DNA from: Larix sibirica
Lineage: Eukaryota > Streptophyta > Pinopsida > Pinales > Pinaceae
DNA length: 22,600 nt
Direction: 5' to 3'
Assembly (NCBI GenBank): GCA_004151065.3
Contig: NWUY0300014533.1
Span: forward strand, 58,688-81,287
Below are positions 11,651 to 20,358 of the stretch, piece by piece (the stretch's first letter is position 1; each line of letters opens with the position of its first letter). Position numbers and translations under genes: made by a program. The notes beneath the pieces are model-generated. The model was not told the DNA's origin and did not search any database. It worked only from the letters and a program-made list of their open reading frames with translations.

Positions 11651-12651
11651 TTATCCTAAGCTAGGATTAAAGGGTGAAAAATGGACTCCTCATGAGGAGT
11701 AACATGGCAAATTGAAAACATGCAAAAAATGTGGGGAATTGAGTTAGAGAAAAAATCATTTTTTTCATTCTAGCATTCATTCTTCCTTCATCCTAGTGGT
11801 CAATTTTGTGATATAGGGGTATGCTATTGATTGTATTGTCAGGCAAGCCACAACCGTTGCCATCGAGAATTGCCATTGATATTATTGTGTTGGAGGAGGA
11901 AACCTTTCCTAAAATTGAGAATCCTTGGAGTCCCAACAATGAGATACCTTGGCCAACATATGTTGAAGCACTCGAAGGAAATTGGGATAGCTCGAGGGAT
12001 TGCTTGCATAGAAGGGGATCCCATTCCCAACGTTGTGCAGGTTGAGGGGGAAGAGTGTTGGTCGATTGGGATAACTATAGAGGGGGTTTTAGCACTAGAG
12101 AGATTATGAGTCGTGGGTTGAGCAAGAACCTACAATAACTTCATCCTTATGGAATGATAACCTTAGCTCGAGGGTGGCCTTTGTCATAGAGAGATTAAGT
12201 GTGCAGTCTGCCTAAGGTCGAGTGAAATGTCCTTCATTTTGAACCAGCTGGATGACTATTTCTATACAAATAAATGTTATGACTCTATGTTGTGAAATTC
12301 CATTTTAGTTTATATTCTATTATGTATTGTATTATTGGCCACCTTTCTTTGCTTAGTGTGCATGGAATTAAATTGCATAATGATGGAACACATGATGATG
12401 GAACTGCTTATGTTGAGGTAGAATTTTAAGTATTAAAAGCTACTATAGCTTTATTTTGTTGTTGAAATGCTACAAGCAACTAGAGAATTTGATTTTGGTA
12501 TCAAAGGAGAAATCTCATGGTTGAATTGAGTACCCTATAACCTTAATGGTGTACATGGACTAGTAGGTATGTGATAGGTGTGAGGGGCTTTTGGTTTATG
12601 TGATATTATTTCCTCACCCCATTTGTTTCAGGTTTAGGGCTTGATCATCTT
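11651..12651. other. Unassigned AT-rich stretch (copy 2 of 5400-6400)
   Basis: Duplicate with no difference that I noticed; the short open frames at 11821-12045 and 11831-12109 correspond to those in copy 1. Confidence 0.4.
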
Positions 12652-13674
12652 TAGGAGCATTTGGTCACCTTGGAAAGTCATCGCAAGGTCGGTTGATTGG
12701 CATTGAGAGGAAAACAATGTAGGGTGGGATTTAACTTGTCATCGCATTTGGAGCTAGAAGATTTTGGGTACTTGCGTTTGGATATGCCTTGCTTTTAGAC
12801 ATGTAAGTTGAGTAGGAAGGGTAGTTTCTTTTGGGGATACATGTGGGATTCTAGCACTCAATCCTAGAAGGATTGACATTCTTTAGCTCAAGAATATGGA
12901 TTGATTGTCATTGACGGTCCTTTAATTATGGAGTTGAGATGGCTTATTTTGAAGTTTGACTTATTCAAAATGAATATTAGGATGCATAGTCTATTTTGGA
13001 GCGATCGAGGATAAAAATTTGGTTGTCTACTTCACTAGTATGAATCCCATTATTCATGTTAGATGCTTCATTAGAGGCATCTATTATCCCCGAACCTCAA
13101 TCCAAGGTGGGTGTTGATAGATTCAGAGGATAGATGGGTCCACAAATTTCACATTGTTTGGTTTGTTTTACTTTATTATAAGATAAGGGTTTTTGCTTGG
13201 TTAGTGATGTATCAGAGGATCCCATCTAAAGCTTGGCTGGCCAATAGTGGGCTCTCTAATTGCCCATGTCCAATGTGTTGTCACTTGAAAACTTTGAAAC
13301 ATTTTTTTGGAGTGTTAGTTTGCCAAAAGCTGTTGAGATTTCTAGAGGATCAATATTCAATGCCGCTTCAGGGTAGGATTCATTGAGATGTTGCATTGTT
13401 TGGAGATTGCCACTCTCTAGTTCGTGCTAACCTTTCCTGGATATGGTAGTGCTTACAAATTTCAACTTTACTTATTCCATGAAAGTTTAGGTGTAAGTTT
13501 GTTTTTGATCACGAGGTTAGCTCATTCTCTACTTTTCGTACGATGATGCAAGATGACATATGCCACTAGCTCCTAGCTAAGGGTGCTTTGTTGATCAAAT
13601 ATGCCTAATCTTTTGATCCCATAACTTATTATGCTTTTATCTCACCATTGATGACATTACATAAAAGGTTATGA
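12651..13674 (+). pseudogene. LINE ORF2 C-terminus relic with zf-RVT domain (copy 2)
   Basis: Duplicate of 6400-7423 with no difference noticed. The zf-RVT block is at about 13106-13331. Here the real 3' flank is present: the tail continues through the 25-bp repeats at 13750-13815 into single-copy DNA. Confidence 0.75.
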
Positions 13675-13749
13675 TGTCCATTAGATATACCCTTCTACTT
13701 TTTGCTATATATTGAACCAAAAATATAAGACCTTTTTCATTTTTTTTCT

Positions 13750-13815
13750 AGGACACAACCTTCATTCATTTTTTAGGACACAACCTTCATTCATTTTTTA
13801 GGATACAACCTTCAC
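13750..13815. repeat. 25-bp tandem repeat at the LINE 3' end (2.6 units)
   Basis: The unit begins AGGACACAACCTTCATTC and ends in a run of T. Units lie at 13750-13774 and 13775-13799, with a partial third (AGGATACAACCTTCAC) at 13800-13815. It follows the LINE 3' UTR and may be its terminal simple-repeat tail. Copy 1 of the large duplication ends exactly at the close of unit 1. Confidence 0.85.
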
Positions 13816-13825
13816 TTTCGTGACT

Positions 13826-14140
13826 AGTTAATGTGTATAAGCACATGAAACTCATTTTTATCTATCAATCATCTCACTTATTCATTTATCAATTAATATA
13901 TTATTTCTCTTATATGATTTTCAATTCTTTATACTTTTATGTTGGATATTTTAGAATACATATATGGATAAATGAGTTTTGTGACAATATAGTTAATGTA
14001 TAAGTACATTGTCAGAAAACTCATTTATCTATCAATCATCTCATTTATTCATTTATCAATTATATATATTATTAGTACTATATGAATTTTAATTCTTTAC
14101 ATTTTTATGTTGAGTATTTTGGATAGATAAACTATTATAC
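13826..14140. repeat. 165-bp AT-rich tandem repeat, two diverged units
   Basis: AGTTAATGT..ATAAG..CA recurs at 13826 and 13991. Both units share ATCTATCAATCATCTCA, TTATTCATTTATCAATT and TTTTATGTTG. Many substitutions and small indels separate them, so this is an old duplication. There is no coding frame. Confidence 0.8.
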
Positions 14141-14286
14141 ATCATAGATTTATGCTTTTGTTATAATAATAGGGTGGTCACCAACTTTTAAAGTATGGGG
14201 TCATCAAGGCACCATGAAAATGGATGATAGTTTCAATGAATTTTTTCTTTTTAACCATGAAGATTTAACAACCTCCCAAGGGTATA

Positions 14287-15225
14287 TGTAATAACCCGCA
14301 AGCCACATATACCAATAACTTATAGGTCAGCCTGGGTCAACCCTACAGAAATTGAATCTCTCCGAATAAATAAGAGATAAGAATACAAGGCATGATAAAA
14401 AAATTGAACCCCTCTGAGGAGATAAGATATAAGAATACAAGGCATAATCACAATTGGTCATGTAACCCTTTTGGATTATCATTAAATGATAATTTTCTCT
14501 AACTCTTTGGCTAGTACATTTTTTTCCAAGAAAAATATAACTTATTATTAATGGGAGAAATAGTAAATAGAACCATACAAACCATAGGCAAGTAATCACC
14601 CGTGCAATGTCATCCATGGGACATATCACCATAGTACCAATTACAATCAGAAATCCAAATAGTTTAGGGTAGGTAACCAACACTTCCACCCCCAATAGAC
14701 ATGGAAAAATAGTAAAAATAACAGTTTTGTCACCCATAAAAACAAAAATAACGGCCCATGACCAAGTCCATAGAAACAAAGAGGAATCAACCCCTCATAA
14801 ATAGATATCGATAAATATAATGCCGATCAAAAGAGTGGCTATCACCACCGGGGCCAAAGAATCCAACAGGTTGTTGGATACAAGAAACTATGAACCCGTA
14901 GGAGAAACAAAGAGACACATAAAATAGGAAATATCCAACAAAAACATAATGAAAAGTAACCACAACTTTGGCTAGTACATTATATTCACAATATTCAACC
15001 AAACTAAACCTCACGTTGTAAGGAAGGGCGAAGATGGGCAAAGACATTTTAAATGAAAATGGTCTCGAACATGCCCTCAAGCCATGATGTAATTGTTGGT
15101 GATATGTATGCTTCTCGGACTCAACATGCAAGATCGTGGCATAGACTCTGTGTGCGGGCTCCACTGTTCTCTGTGCAGGTTTCAGGTTCTGGGTTGTGAG
15201 TTTTGGGACCAACTTATACCGAGGA
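14287..15225. other. Possible LTR or unassigned AT-rich segment
   Basis: The segment opens with TGTAATAACCCGCAAG, the style of a plant LTR 5' end, and could end near 15225 (GGACTACACA); I see no convincing target-site duplication or partner LTR. Two minus-strand open frames fill it (14787-15212, 141 codons; 14327-14779, 150 codons) and are very hydrophobic. T-rich DNA read as codons gives Phe, Leu and Ile runs by composition alone, so I do not call membrane proteins. A short direct repeat (GATAAGAATACAAGGCAT and GATATAAGAATACAAGGCAT) occurs at about 14375-14450, and TTTGGCTAGTACATT recurs at about 14507 and 14966. Confidence 0.25.
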
Positions 15226-15717
15226 CTACACAGTAGAAGGAAGGAGTATTAATGTCGAACGAAATATAATTATTTTGGGCGAGGACTTTTGGTGCGAAGG
15301 TATTTTCTAGTATTCTTTCAATATCTAGCTGATTCGGCCTATTATTTGAATCTCTTTGAAGCGCAGTACAGTGTTTTTTGGTCTGTGTAGTTCTGATGCT
15401 CTTTATGAGACTTGGTCCCCTTGAACACTGCTTGGAAAATGCGACCCACTAACTTTTGTAGAATGCCGACGAGTTCAATTGGGACTAGCCATTATAGAAA
15501 CATGTATCATTTACTTTGATGATGCTTGACATGAAGACAATTTCATTATTGACGAGAACTGGTTCATGGTACACTAAGGGGATCGTGGGAATTAATGGCA
15601 TCTAAAACTCTTACAATACACTTGTGGTTTTCATTCTTTTCCAAAATGGTCACCTGCGTCTCCTCATACTATAAAAGCATTTAATTGATTGTATTACATA
15701 ACGTATTTGTGTTCCAG
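15226..15717. other. Intergenic or intron-like, nothing identified
   Basis: No long frame or recognisable motif. The end of the interval (TATTTGTGTTCCAG at 15704-15717) looks like a plant intron 3' splice site directly before the coding-like relic that follows. Confidence 0.4.
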
Positions 15718-16452
15718 GAATTCCGTTACAAGGGTTCTGAGCACCTATCACTTTACTGAAAGTAATTGTTTAGTGTGTCTTTTTGTCGTTACGATAATTT
15801 TCAGTTCCTGTTTGATCATCCTTTTTCCTCCTTTTTGGAATTGCTTCATGAAACACATGTCAAGAGACTGCACCGGAAAAGGAAGACTTCCATTGTCTCA
15901 GATAAGATCCGCTTGGCCAAATCTAAAGGATTAAGGTATCTATTTTGCCAAATTCACCTGGACCTCACCGTTTTGAAACTTCTGCTATATGGGTCAGGCA
16001 GACCTGACAGTTTAATACGCCATTGACCACGCCAATGCGTTGTTGGCACTTGTTGCTCAATGCTTATCTTTGATTTTCTGTATGTTGCAAATTGGGAATA
16101 TTCTTTATTCCACAAACAAACGACCCTGTGTAGAAGAAGAAATTATTTTAACATCCGCGATGCTAAAAATAGTTTATGGGACAGACCACTTCATCAACTT
16201 GATTTCTGTATTTCAACTCTTTTCCTGTTCAACTTGATGATGAGAGCCCTCAATTTCTCCATGGTCTTCTTGCTGAATAAATTATCTCAAGAGCTAGCTG
16301 TCAAGATATTTGCATAACTGTCCCTACTGTCCTCTTGAAGGCTTCACACTCTAAAATGAAATATTTTGGTCTCCACTTTTCTGGAGGTGCAAAAAATAGA
16401 CACTTTTTCTTCCTAAGCTTCTTTTGGCCTTTTCCAACACAACGGAGTTGAT
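15718..16452 (+). pseudogene. Relic of an unrecognised protein-coding sequence, three frames
   Basis: A coding-like reading continues across two frameshifts. Segment one (15718-16026) starts EFRYKGSEHLSLY, has TGA and TAA near 15757-15765, then runs through LELLHETHVKRLHRKRK and IRLAKSKGLRYLFCQIHLDL. Segment two (16022-16237) reads IDHANALLALVAQCLSLIF, then RPCVEEEIILTSAMLKIVYG. Segment three (16239-16451) reads DESPQFLHGLLAE, a TAA, then SCQDICITVPTVLLKASHSK. Residue use is that of an ordinary globular protein, not a low-complexity artefact. The first segment is preceded by a splice-acceptor-like site. I do not recognise the family; it may be an exon fragment of a host gene captured in or stranded among TEs. 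Confidence 0.4.
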
Positions 16453-16464
16453 GAGAATTAGTTA

Positions 16465-16638
16465 TTAATTGAGCAATAAGTATTTTGGCTCTCCAAGATA
16501 TATTATTAGCCCCGTGTTGATAATTAATGTTCAAATTTTAAGTCATATGATCTTAATTGAGCAATAAGTATTTTGGCTCTCCAAGATATATTATTAGCCC
16601 CGTATTGATAATTAATGTTCAAATTTTAAGTCATATGA
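16465..16638. repeat. 88-bp tandem duplication
   Basis: Units 16465-16552 and 16553-16638 are nearly identical (TTAATTGAGCAATAAGTATT to AAGTCATATGA); the difference I see is G/A at CCCCGTGTTG versus CCCCGTATTG. There is no N at the join, so it is not the same kind of join as at 7524. A recent local duplication is likely. Confidence 0.9.
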
Positions 16639-16783
16639 CATTAGACCAAATGTAAAGTATAAGGTGTACTGCGTAGAGGTTAGGGTTAGGCGGTTAAACC
16701 ACCGTAACCTCATAGGAGTGCTATAAGCATACTTCAGATACTGATATAAGTGATGTGAGACTTGACATACGTATTTGCTGCAG

Positions 16784-16792
16784 TATAAATAA
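16784..16792 (+). promoter_or_regulatory. TATA-box-like sequence
   Basis: TATAAATAA sits in an AT-rich context (CTGCAGTATAAATAACAAG) and is followed by a C/T-rich stretch. It could belong to a decayed LTR; no gene follows. Weak evidence only. Confidence 0.25.
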
Positions 16793-16874
16793 CAAGAACA
16801 CAATCTTTTATTTTCTTTCCATCTCATATGTGTATAAGATCCATCAAATATGTGTATAAGATAATATAATTTTT

Positions 16875-16974
16875 GAAAGTGGCTCCTAAATAAAGCGATA
16901 TGCAGAAAGTAAAGTGGAGGCGTGGAAAGTGGCTCCTAAATAAAGCAAAATAAAGCAAGATGCAGAAAGTAAAA
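16875..16974. repeat. 50-bp imperfect tandem duplication
   Basis: GAAAGTGGCTCCTAAATAAA occurs at 16875 and 16925, each followed after a variable AAAGC stretch by ATGCAGAAAGTAAA. The second unit carries extra AATAAAGC units. Non-coding. Confidence 0.75.
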
Positions 16975-17169
16975 TAAAGTGAAGTATTGTTTTAAGCTGA
17001 AACCTAAAAATTGAGCATTGAAAGTGGAAAAATAGATTTGGGAGGAATGACCCAGAATCTGGATGGAATACAAATAATGCAATCATATCAGGATCCGGTA
17101 GCACTCACTTCCCTAACATATGAGGCTGAATGGAGGAAACTTAGGATAGAAAACTAGCTGGAAGAGGCA
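16975..17169. other. No feature identified
   Basis: Short closed frames on both strands; nothing recognisable. Confidence 0.4.
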
Positions 17170-17620
17170 CTCGAAGATAATATGGATTGTGCATTGGGCC
17201 ACTACCTGGACAAGGTTACCTGTTGTTGAGGCTTGGGCAGCTTTGTCTGATTGCTTGCATTGATCTAGAATTGGGACCCTTATTGTTAACGACATGTCTT
17301 TTGGTACCCTTGGTAGATGGGAGCAATAGGAAGAAGGAAGTGATCATCTTAGAGGACATTGGTTTAGGGGGTGGCAAGAGAGTTTGGCATTGGACTATGA
17401 GGGCCGCTTGCATGTACAGAGTTAGGTACCATTTGGTGGGATATTGGAAGAAGCTGGAAAGGGTCTATGATTGTAATGTCCTCATTTTTGGATTCTCCTG
17501 TTCGACAGTCAGAGGTGGCTTTACGAGGAGTAAAATGAGGATAACAGTGGGCTCAAGCGATTTGGAGAAGTTATATGAGGCTTTTAGAGGTCCGATTACC
17601 ATTATTCATCAGTAGGGTCA
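17170..17620 (+). pseudogene. Decayed coding-like stretch, family unknown
   Basis: Two plus-strand frames compete. One is open from a TTG codon at 17187 to 17615 (142 codons; ILEDIGLGGGKRVWHWTM). The other, from 17183, has stops but reads more like protein: RLPVVEAWAALSDCLH, then TLIVNDMSFGTLGRWEQ and HLRGHWFRGWQESLALDYEG, with TGA, TAG, TAG, TGA and TAA between. The second pattern, globular words interrupted by stops, resembles the decayed frames of the TEs elsewhere in the window. I cannot assign a family. Confidence 0.3.
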
Positions 17621-17773
17621 TTTTCGCGATTCTCGTAGGGGATTTATTGGGCATAAATTAATTAATGGCACTAAAGGTGTTGTTTGGAGCATTTTATTTG
17701 AAGGAATACTTTAGTGTAAAAGCTCGTTGGAACCAGGGCAAAGAGCTTTAAATGATGGAAGGACGAAAAGGGA

Positions 17774-17843
17774 ATAAATTAATTATTTAATGTCACCTAA
17801 GCTCAAACGTACTTTATAAAGTGACATTTAATAATTAATTTAT
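17774..17843. repeat. 23-bp inverted repeat, 24-bp loop
   Basis: The left arm 17774-17796 (ending TTTAATGTCAC) pairs with the right arm 17821-17843 (starting GTGACATTTAAT) with one mismatch. TTTATAAAGTGAC also occurs twice directly (17814-17826 and 17839-17851). Transcribed, it would form a strong hairpin. It could be a MITE remnant or a structured part of an LTR. Confidence 0.8.
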
Positions 17844-17879
17844 AAAGTGACTTTAGCTTTAAATGGGCAGAAAATAATA

Positions 17880-18190
17880 AATTTGGGCCTAAGGAGTCAA
17901 TATAATATTTTAATGTGAGAAAAGGTCAAGGAAAGTGGAAAAGTCATAAAAGGAAAAGAGAAATTATATAAAGGACATGAGAGTTCATTCTCATTCATTC
18001 ATGATATTTGTATTTTTGGACAATTCCAGAGCTCTTGAGCTTTGTTTCTCTTGGGACGAAAACCCTAAGAGAAGGAGAATAGTTTCGGTGGTGAGACAAA
18101 TCCACCCTACTAGCTATTGAAAGGAGAGATCAACTATATTTCTTATTGTGCTTCATTGTTATGATTCGAGGTTTTATTTTATCTTCAGAT
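17880..18190 (+). promoter_or_regulatory. LTR-like promoter and leader segment
   Basis: A purine-rich stretch precedes ATTATATAAAGGA (TATA-like, about 17964-17977). About 25 bases downstream is CATTCTCATTCATTCATG, then a leader with GGGACGAAAACCCTAAGAG, and finally a TTTTATTTTATCTTCAG splice-acceptor-like end at about 18172-18188. TATA, then a leader, then an acceptor is the layout of an LTR U3-R-U5 or of a promoter with a leader intron. No PBS follows, so the assignment is tentative. Confidence 0.35.
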
Positions 18191-18258
18191 CACAGCGTTG
18201 AAGGAAGATTTCAGTGATTGTCTTAAAATGAGCATTTGTGGAAGTTCATGAGCTGCTG

Positions 18259-18445
18259 AGAGAGGGCGCACTGGTATTTCAGTCATTATCTTTATGGAGG
18301 GGCGCACTGGTTCATGGAGATACTCTGCTACTGAGGCGCACTTCATCTTGAGGTTGTTACAGTGGAGAGGGTGGCGCATCACTCAGTGTGAAGGCAGATA
18401 AATAAGAGAGGAATGCTGTATAAACTAAAAAGAGAGGGCGCACTA
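18259..18445 (+). repeat. Irregular series of five GGCGCA motifs
   Basis: GGCGCA occurs at about 18265, 18301, 18335, 18373 and 18437, mostly followed by CT and mostly preceded by a GA-rich stretch. In this AT-rich window such a density of GCGC is unusual. Spacing is about 36, 34, 38 and 64 bases, so this is not a clean tandem repeat. Confidence 0.55.
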
Positions 18446-18774
18446 CTGTGGAAGGGAAGAGCAAGTTGTGGGGGGAAGATTACACACTCAAAGGCTGTTG
18501 CAAATGCTTAGTATCACTGCCATCCACCTACAATAGCTCAGTTACCACTGTTGGGCATTCACTTCATCATTTATTTTCACACTGTGCCCACCCACAACCG
18601 TTCTGGGCAGTAAGGGAAGTCGCTAAAGGCAAATATACAGGGTCTGCGTTTTTACCAGCTGCTATAGGCAGGGACAGCTCCACCTTGAAGGTATTCTCGG
18701 TGTTTAACGACACTTGGAGTTGCCACGAACTTTCCCAATCAATACTCAGCCAAGATACAAGGACTGATATTTAA
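18424..18774 (+). other. Open frame of about 116 codons, no ATG, unassigned
   Basis: Open from after a TAA at 18421; the first possible start inside it is GTG at 18448, not a normal plant start. It contains CCKCLVSLPSTYNSSVTTVG and HHLFSHCAHPQPFWAVREVA. Cys/His content is notable but matches no zinc-finger spacing I know. It could be an exon-like remnant or chance. Confidence 0.25.
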
Positions 18775-18965
18775 TTTCTGTTCACTATTGTTCTCATTCC
18801 TGCCACTACAGTTCATCTTCAGCCAGCTGAGAATTAAAGGTACATGTGGTATTGAATTATTTTGTGTATATCTATCATTATTCTAGTAATAGTGGATAGC
18901 TACCGAAATAGTCACCTACAGGACTATATAATTACTGTATATCAGATCTGAAATTGTATGAATGG
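18775..18965. other. No feature identified
   Basis: AT-rich flank without frames or repeats that I can name. Confidence 0.4.
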
Positions 18966-19130
18966 GAAGCATATTTGTGGTTATTACCAATGGTGGTTTG
19001 AAGTCTGAAATAAATCATGTTTGCATCTAAATATTGGGTCTTGTGTANGAAGCATATTTGTGGTTAATACCAATGGTGGTTTGAAGTCTGAAATAAATCA
19101 TGTTTGCATCTAAATATTGGGTCTTGTGTA
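18966..19130. repeat. 82-bp duplication around a single N at 19048
   Basis: 18966-19047 and 19049-19130 are the same 82 bases with one difference (GGTTATTACC versus GGTTAATACC). As at 7524, the copies flank one N. The right copy ends at 19130, directly before the LTR start TGTAACGTTCCC at 19131. This is most simply an unmerged contig overlap at a repeat boundary. Confidence 0.9.
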
Positions 19131-19417
19131 TGTAACGTTCCCTGAGTTCAAATCTGGAGTTGCTTCCATTTCAAACAAGGGCAGCAGTTCAACAAATCTA
19201 CAGTTAGCAAATGTCCATTCAAACACTAATGTCTCTAGACATTTCACAGTGGTCATCACTTAAATTACACCTACAGTATCCCATAAACAGTTTATAAAGA
19301 TAAAAAGATCTCACAGTGAGGGACTAGAGTGAAGCCATCAAAGTGTTTGGAAAAATTCTCCAACTACACACACTAACAACCATTCAAAGATCAGTCATCT
19401 ATAGCAGGGTCATTACA
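19131..19417 (+). repeat. 5' LTR (287 bp)
   Basis: Begins TGTAACGTTCCC and ends CATTACA just before the PBS, giving the TG..CA ends of an LTR. A TATA-like TTTATAAAGATAAAA lies at 19291-19305 with about 115 bases left to the LTR end, reasonable for R-U5. The duplicated flank and N stop exactly at its left end. Confidence 0.65.
19293..19298 (+). promoter_or_regulatory. TATA box of the 5' LTR
   Basis: TATAAA within CAGTTTATAAAGAT, in the last 130 bases of the LTR, where U3 promoters of short plant LTRs normally sit. Confidence 0.45.
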
Positions 19418-19433
19418 GAGGTATCAGAGCTGG
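19418..19433 (+). promoter_or_regulatory. Primer-binding site for initiator tRNA-Met
   Basis: GAGGTATCAGAGCTGG; the 11-base core GGTATCAGAGC is complementary to the 3' end of plant initiator tRNA-Met, as in most plant LTR elements. It starts directly after the LTR end. Confidence 0.8.
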
Positions 19434-19469
19434 TTTTCCTGCCAGCCTGAGGGGAAAATCGGTGGAAAA

Positions 19470-19859
19470 ATGAAGATGGTGAAAGATATCTTGGATGAAA
19501 ATTTGAAGAGGCTAGCATCACTTCAATACATGCTTCGATATCATGAGTATTTGGCATTGGGTGATGAGGTATGTGCAACATTGTTCTTCCAGGACTGTTA
19601 TATCATCAAGTACGGAAGCTGGCCCAAGGAATTGGACGAGGATTCAGTAAACGGCACAGGGCCGAAGTTGAAGGGAGATGAGCAAGGACAGGAGAAGAAG
19701 CCTGCATCTAGCCAAATTGAGGATTTGTGCATAGGGGAAGACCAAACAACATGCGAGGATGATGGCACCAGCATAATAGATGGGACAAGAGAAGAGGAGT
19801 TCAAGTCTGAAGGGGTTTGTGATGTGAATGCTTCACCTCATGTTGGGAGTTTGACATGA
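19470..19859 (+). pseudogene. Element ORF segment A (N-terminus), acidic, family unknown
   Basis: Starts at the first ATG after the PBS (36 bases downstream), where gag normally begins; it is open for 129 codons to a TGA. Residues 1-50 are helix-rich (ILDENLKRLASLQYMLRYHE), followed by WPKELDEDS. Residues 60-129 are strongly acidic and low in hydrophobics (EDDGTSIIDGTREEEF). There is no zinc knuckle. It is probably the N-terminus of the long interior protein, separated from segment B by a frameshift. I do not recognise the family. Confidence 0.5.
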
Positions 19860-19870
19860 CTCCAAGATGA

Positions 19871-20357
19871 CTTCATGGAAGTGCATGCGTGACAAAAACA
19901 TCGGCCACTCATTCACTATTAGAGCTATGCTATGAGGTTGATAACGTCAATACACATGATGGACATGTTGGTAGCATACATGGTGATTCATACATGGAAG
20001 AAGAGGATTTGGGCAAGTGTGAGGATGGAAACAAATCATAAAATATGGTTGAGGAGGATTGTTTCCATGAGCCACATCCGTTGACTGGGCAGTTGAAGGT
20101 AAGCGAGCATAAAATTATGGCAGTCATGAGACATTTTGATGATACACGGGCATTGGTGACAGATTGTTGTTGGAGAACTCTAGGAACAGATGATAGTTTG
20201 GGAGGAGAGCCTTTGCGTACAGATTTTCAGGCACTTAGAGAAGCGGTGGTAGAAATGAAGTCTAACTATCTACACCTGCTTTCCGATAGAGATCATCTTC
20301 TCGAACTTAGTGAGATGTACTGTGATGTGCTAAAAGGGGAAGAAAAGGGGTTGACAG
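19871..20357 (+). pseudogene. Element ORF segment B, acidic then helical
   Basis: A second frame, open from 19871 with one TAA at 20042. It continues the acidic style (SYMEEEDLGKCEDGN) and then turns into a helical region with heptad-like spacing (FQALREAVVEMKSNYLHLL, then DRDHLLELSEMYCDVLKGEE). An ATG at 20045 follows the TAA but is probably internal. A frameshift near 20350 leads to segment C, where the coiled-coil character continues without a break; this is why I treat the pieces as one ancestral protein. Confidence 0.5.
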
Positions 20358-20358
20358 G

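Larger units (their letters stand above)
1273..13774. repeat. 6.25-kb direct duplication, copies 1273-7523 and 7525-13774, separated by one N
   Basis: The sequence from 7525 repeats the sequence from 1273 base for base, offset 6252, changing to 6251 after a one-base T-run indel near 3886. I noticed only about a dozen differences in 6.25 kb (for example 1336 G/T, 1365 T/C, 3963-3970, 4502, 4516, 4904, 5194, 5235). The copies abut at a single N. Copy 1 ends where copy 2 still continues, and copy 2 begins inside copy 1. This is the geometry of two overlapping contigs placed end to end, so one copy is probably not real. Confidence 0.95.

Noticed and set aside
14327-15212. Two adjacent minus-strand hydrophobic open frames as membrane proteins
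   Set aside because: Very T-rich template gives Phe/Leu/Ile codons by composition; no charged loops, family motif or coherent start; lies in a probable LTR-like segment.
16678-16702. Telomere-like GGTTAGGGTTAGG
   Set aside because: Only two partial units, not the plant TTTAGGG array; chance-level.
18966-19130. The 82-bp repeat as a target-site duplication of the LTR element
   Set aside because: LTR elements make duplications of about 4-6 bp on opposite sides of the element; here both copies are on one side and separated by an N.
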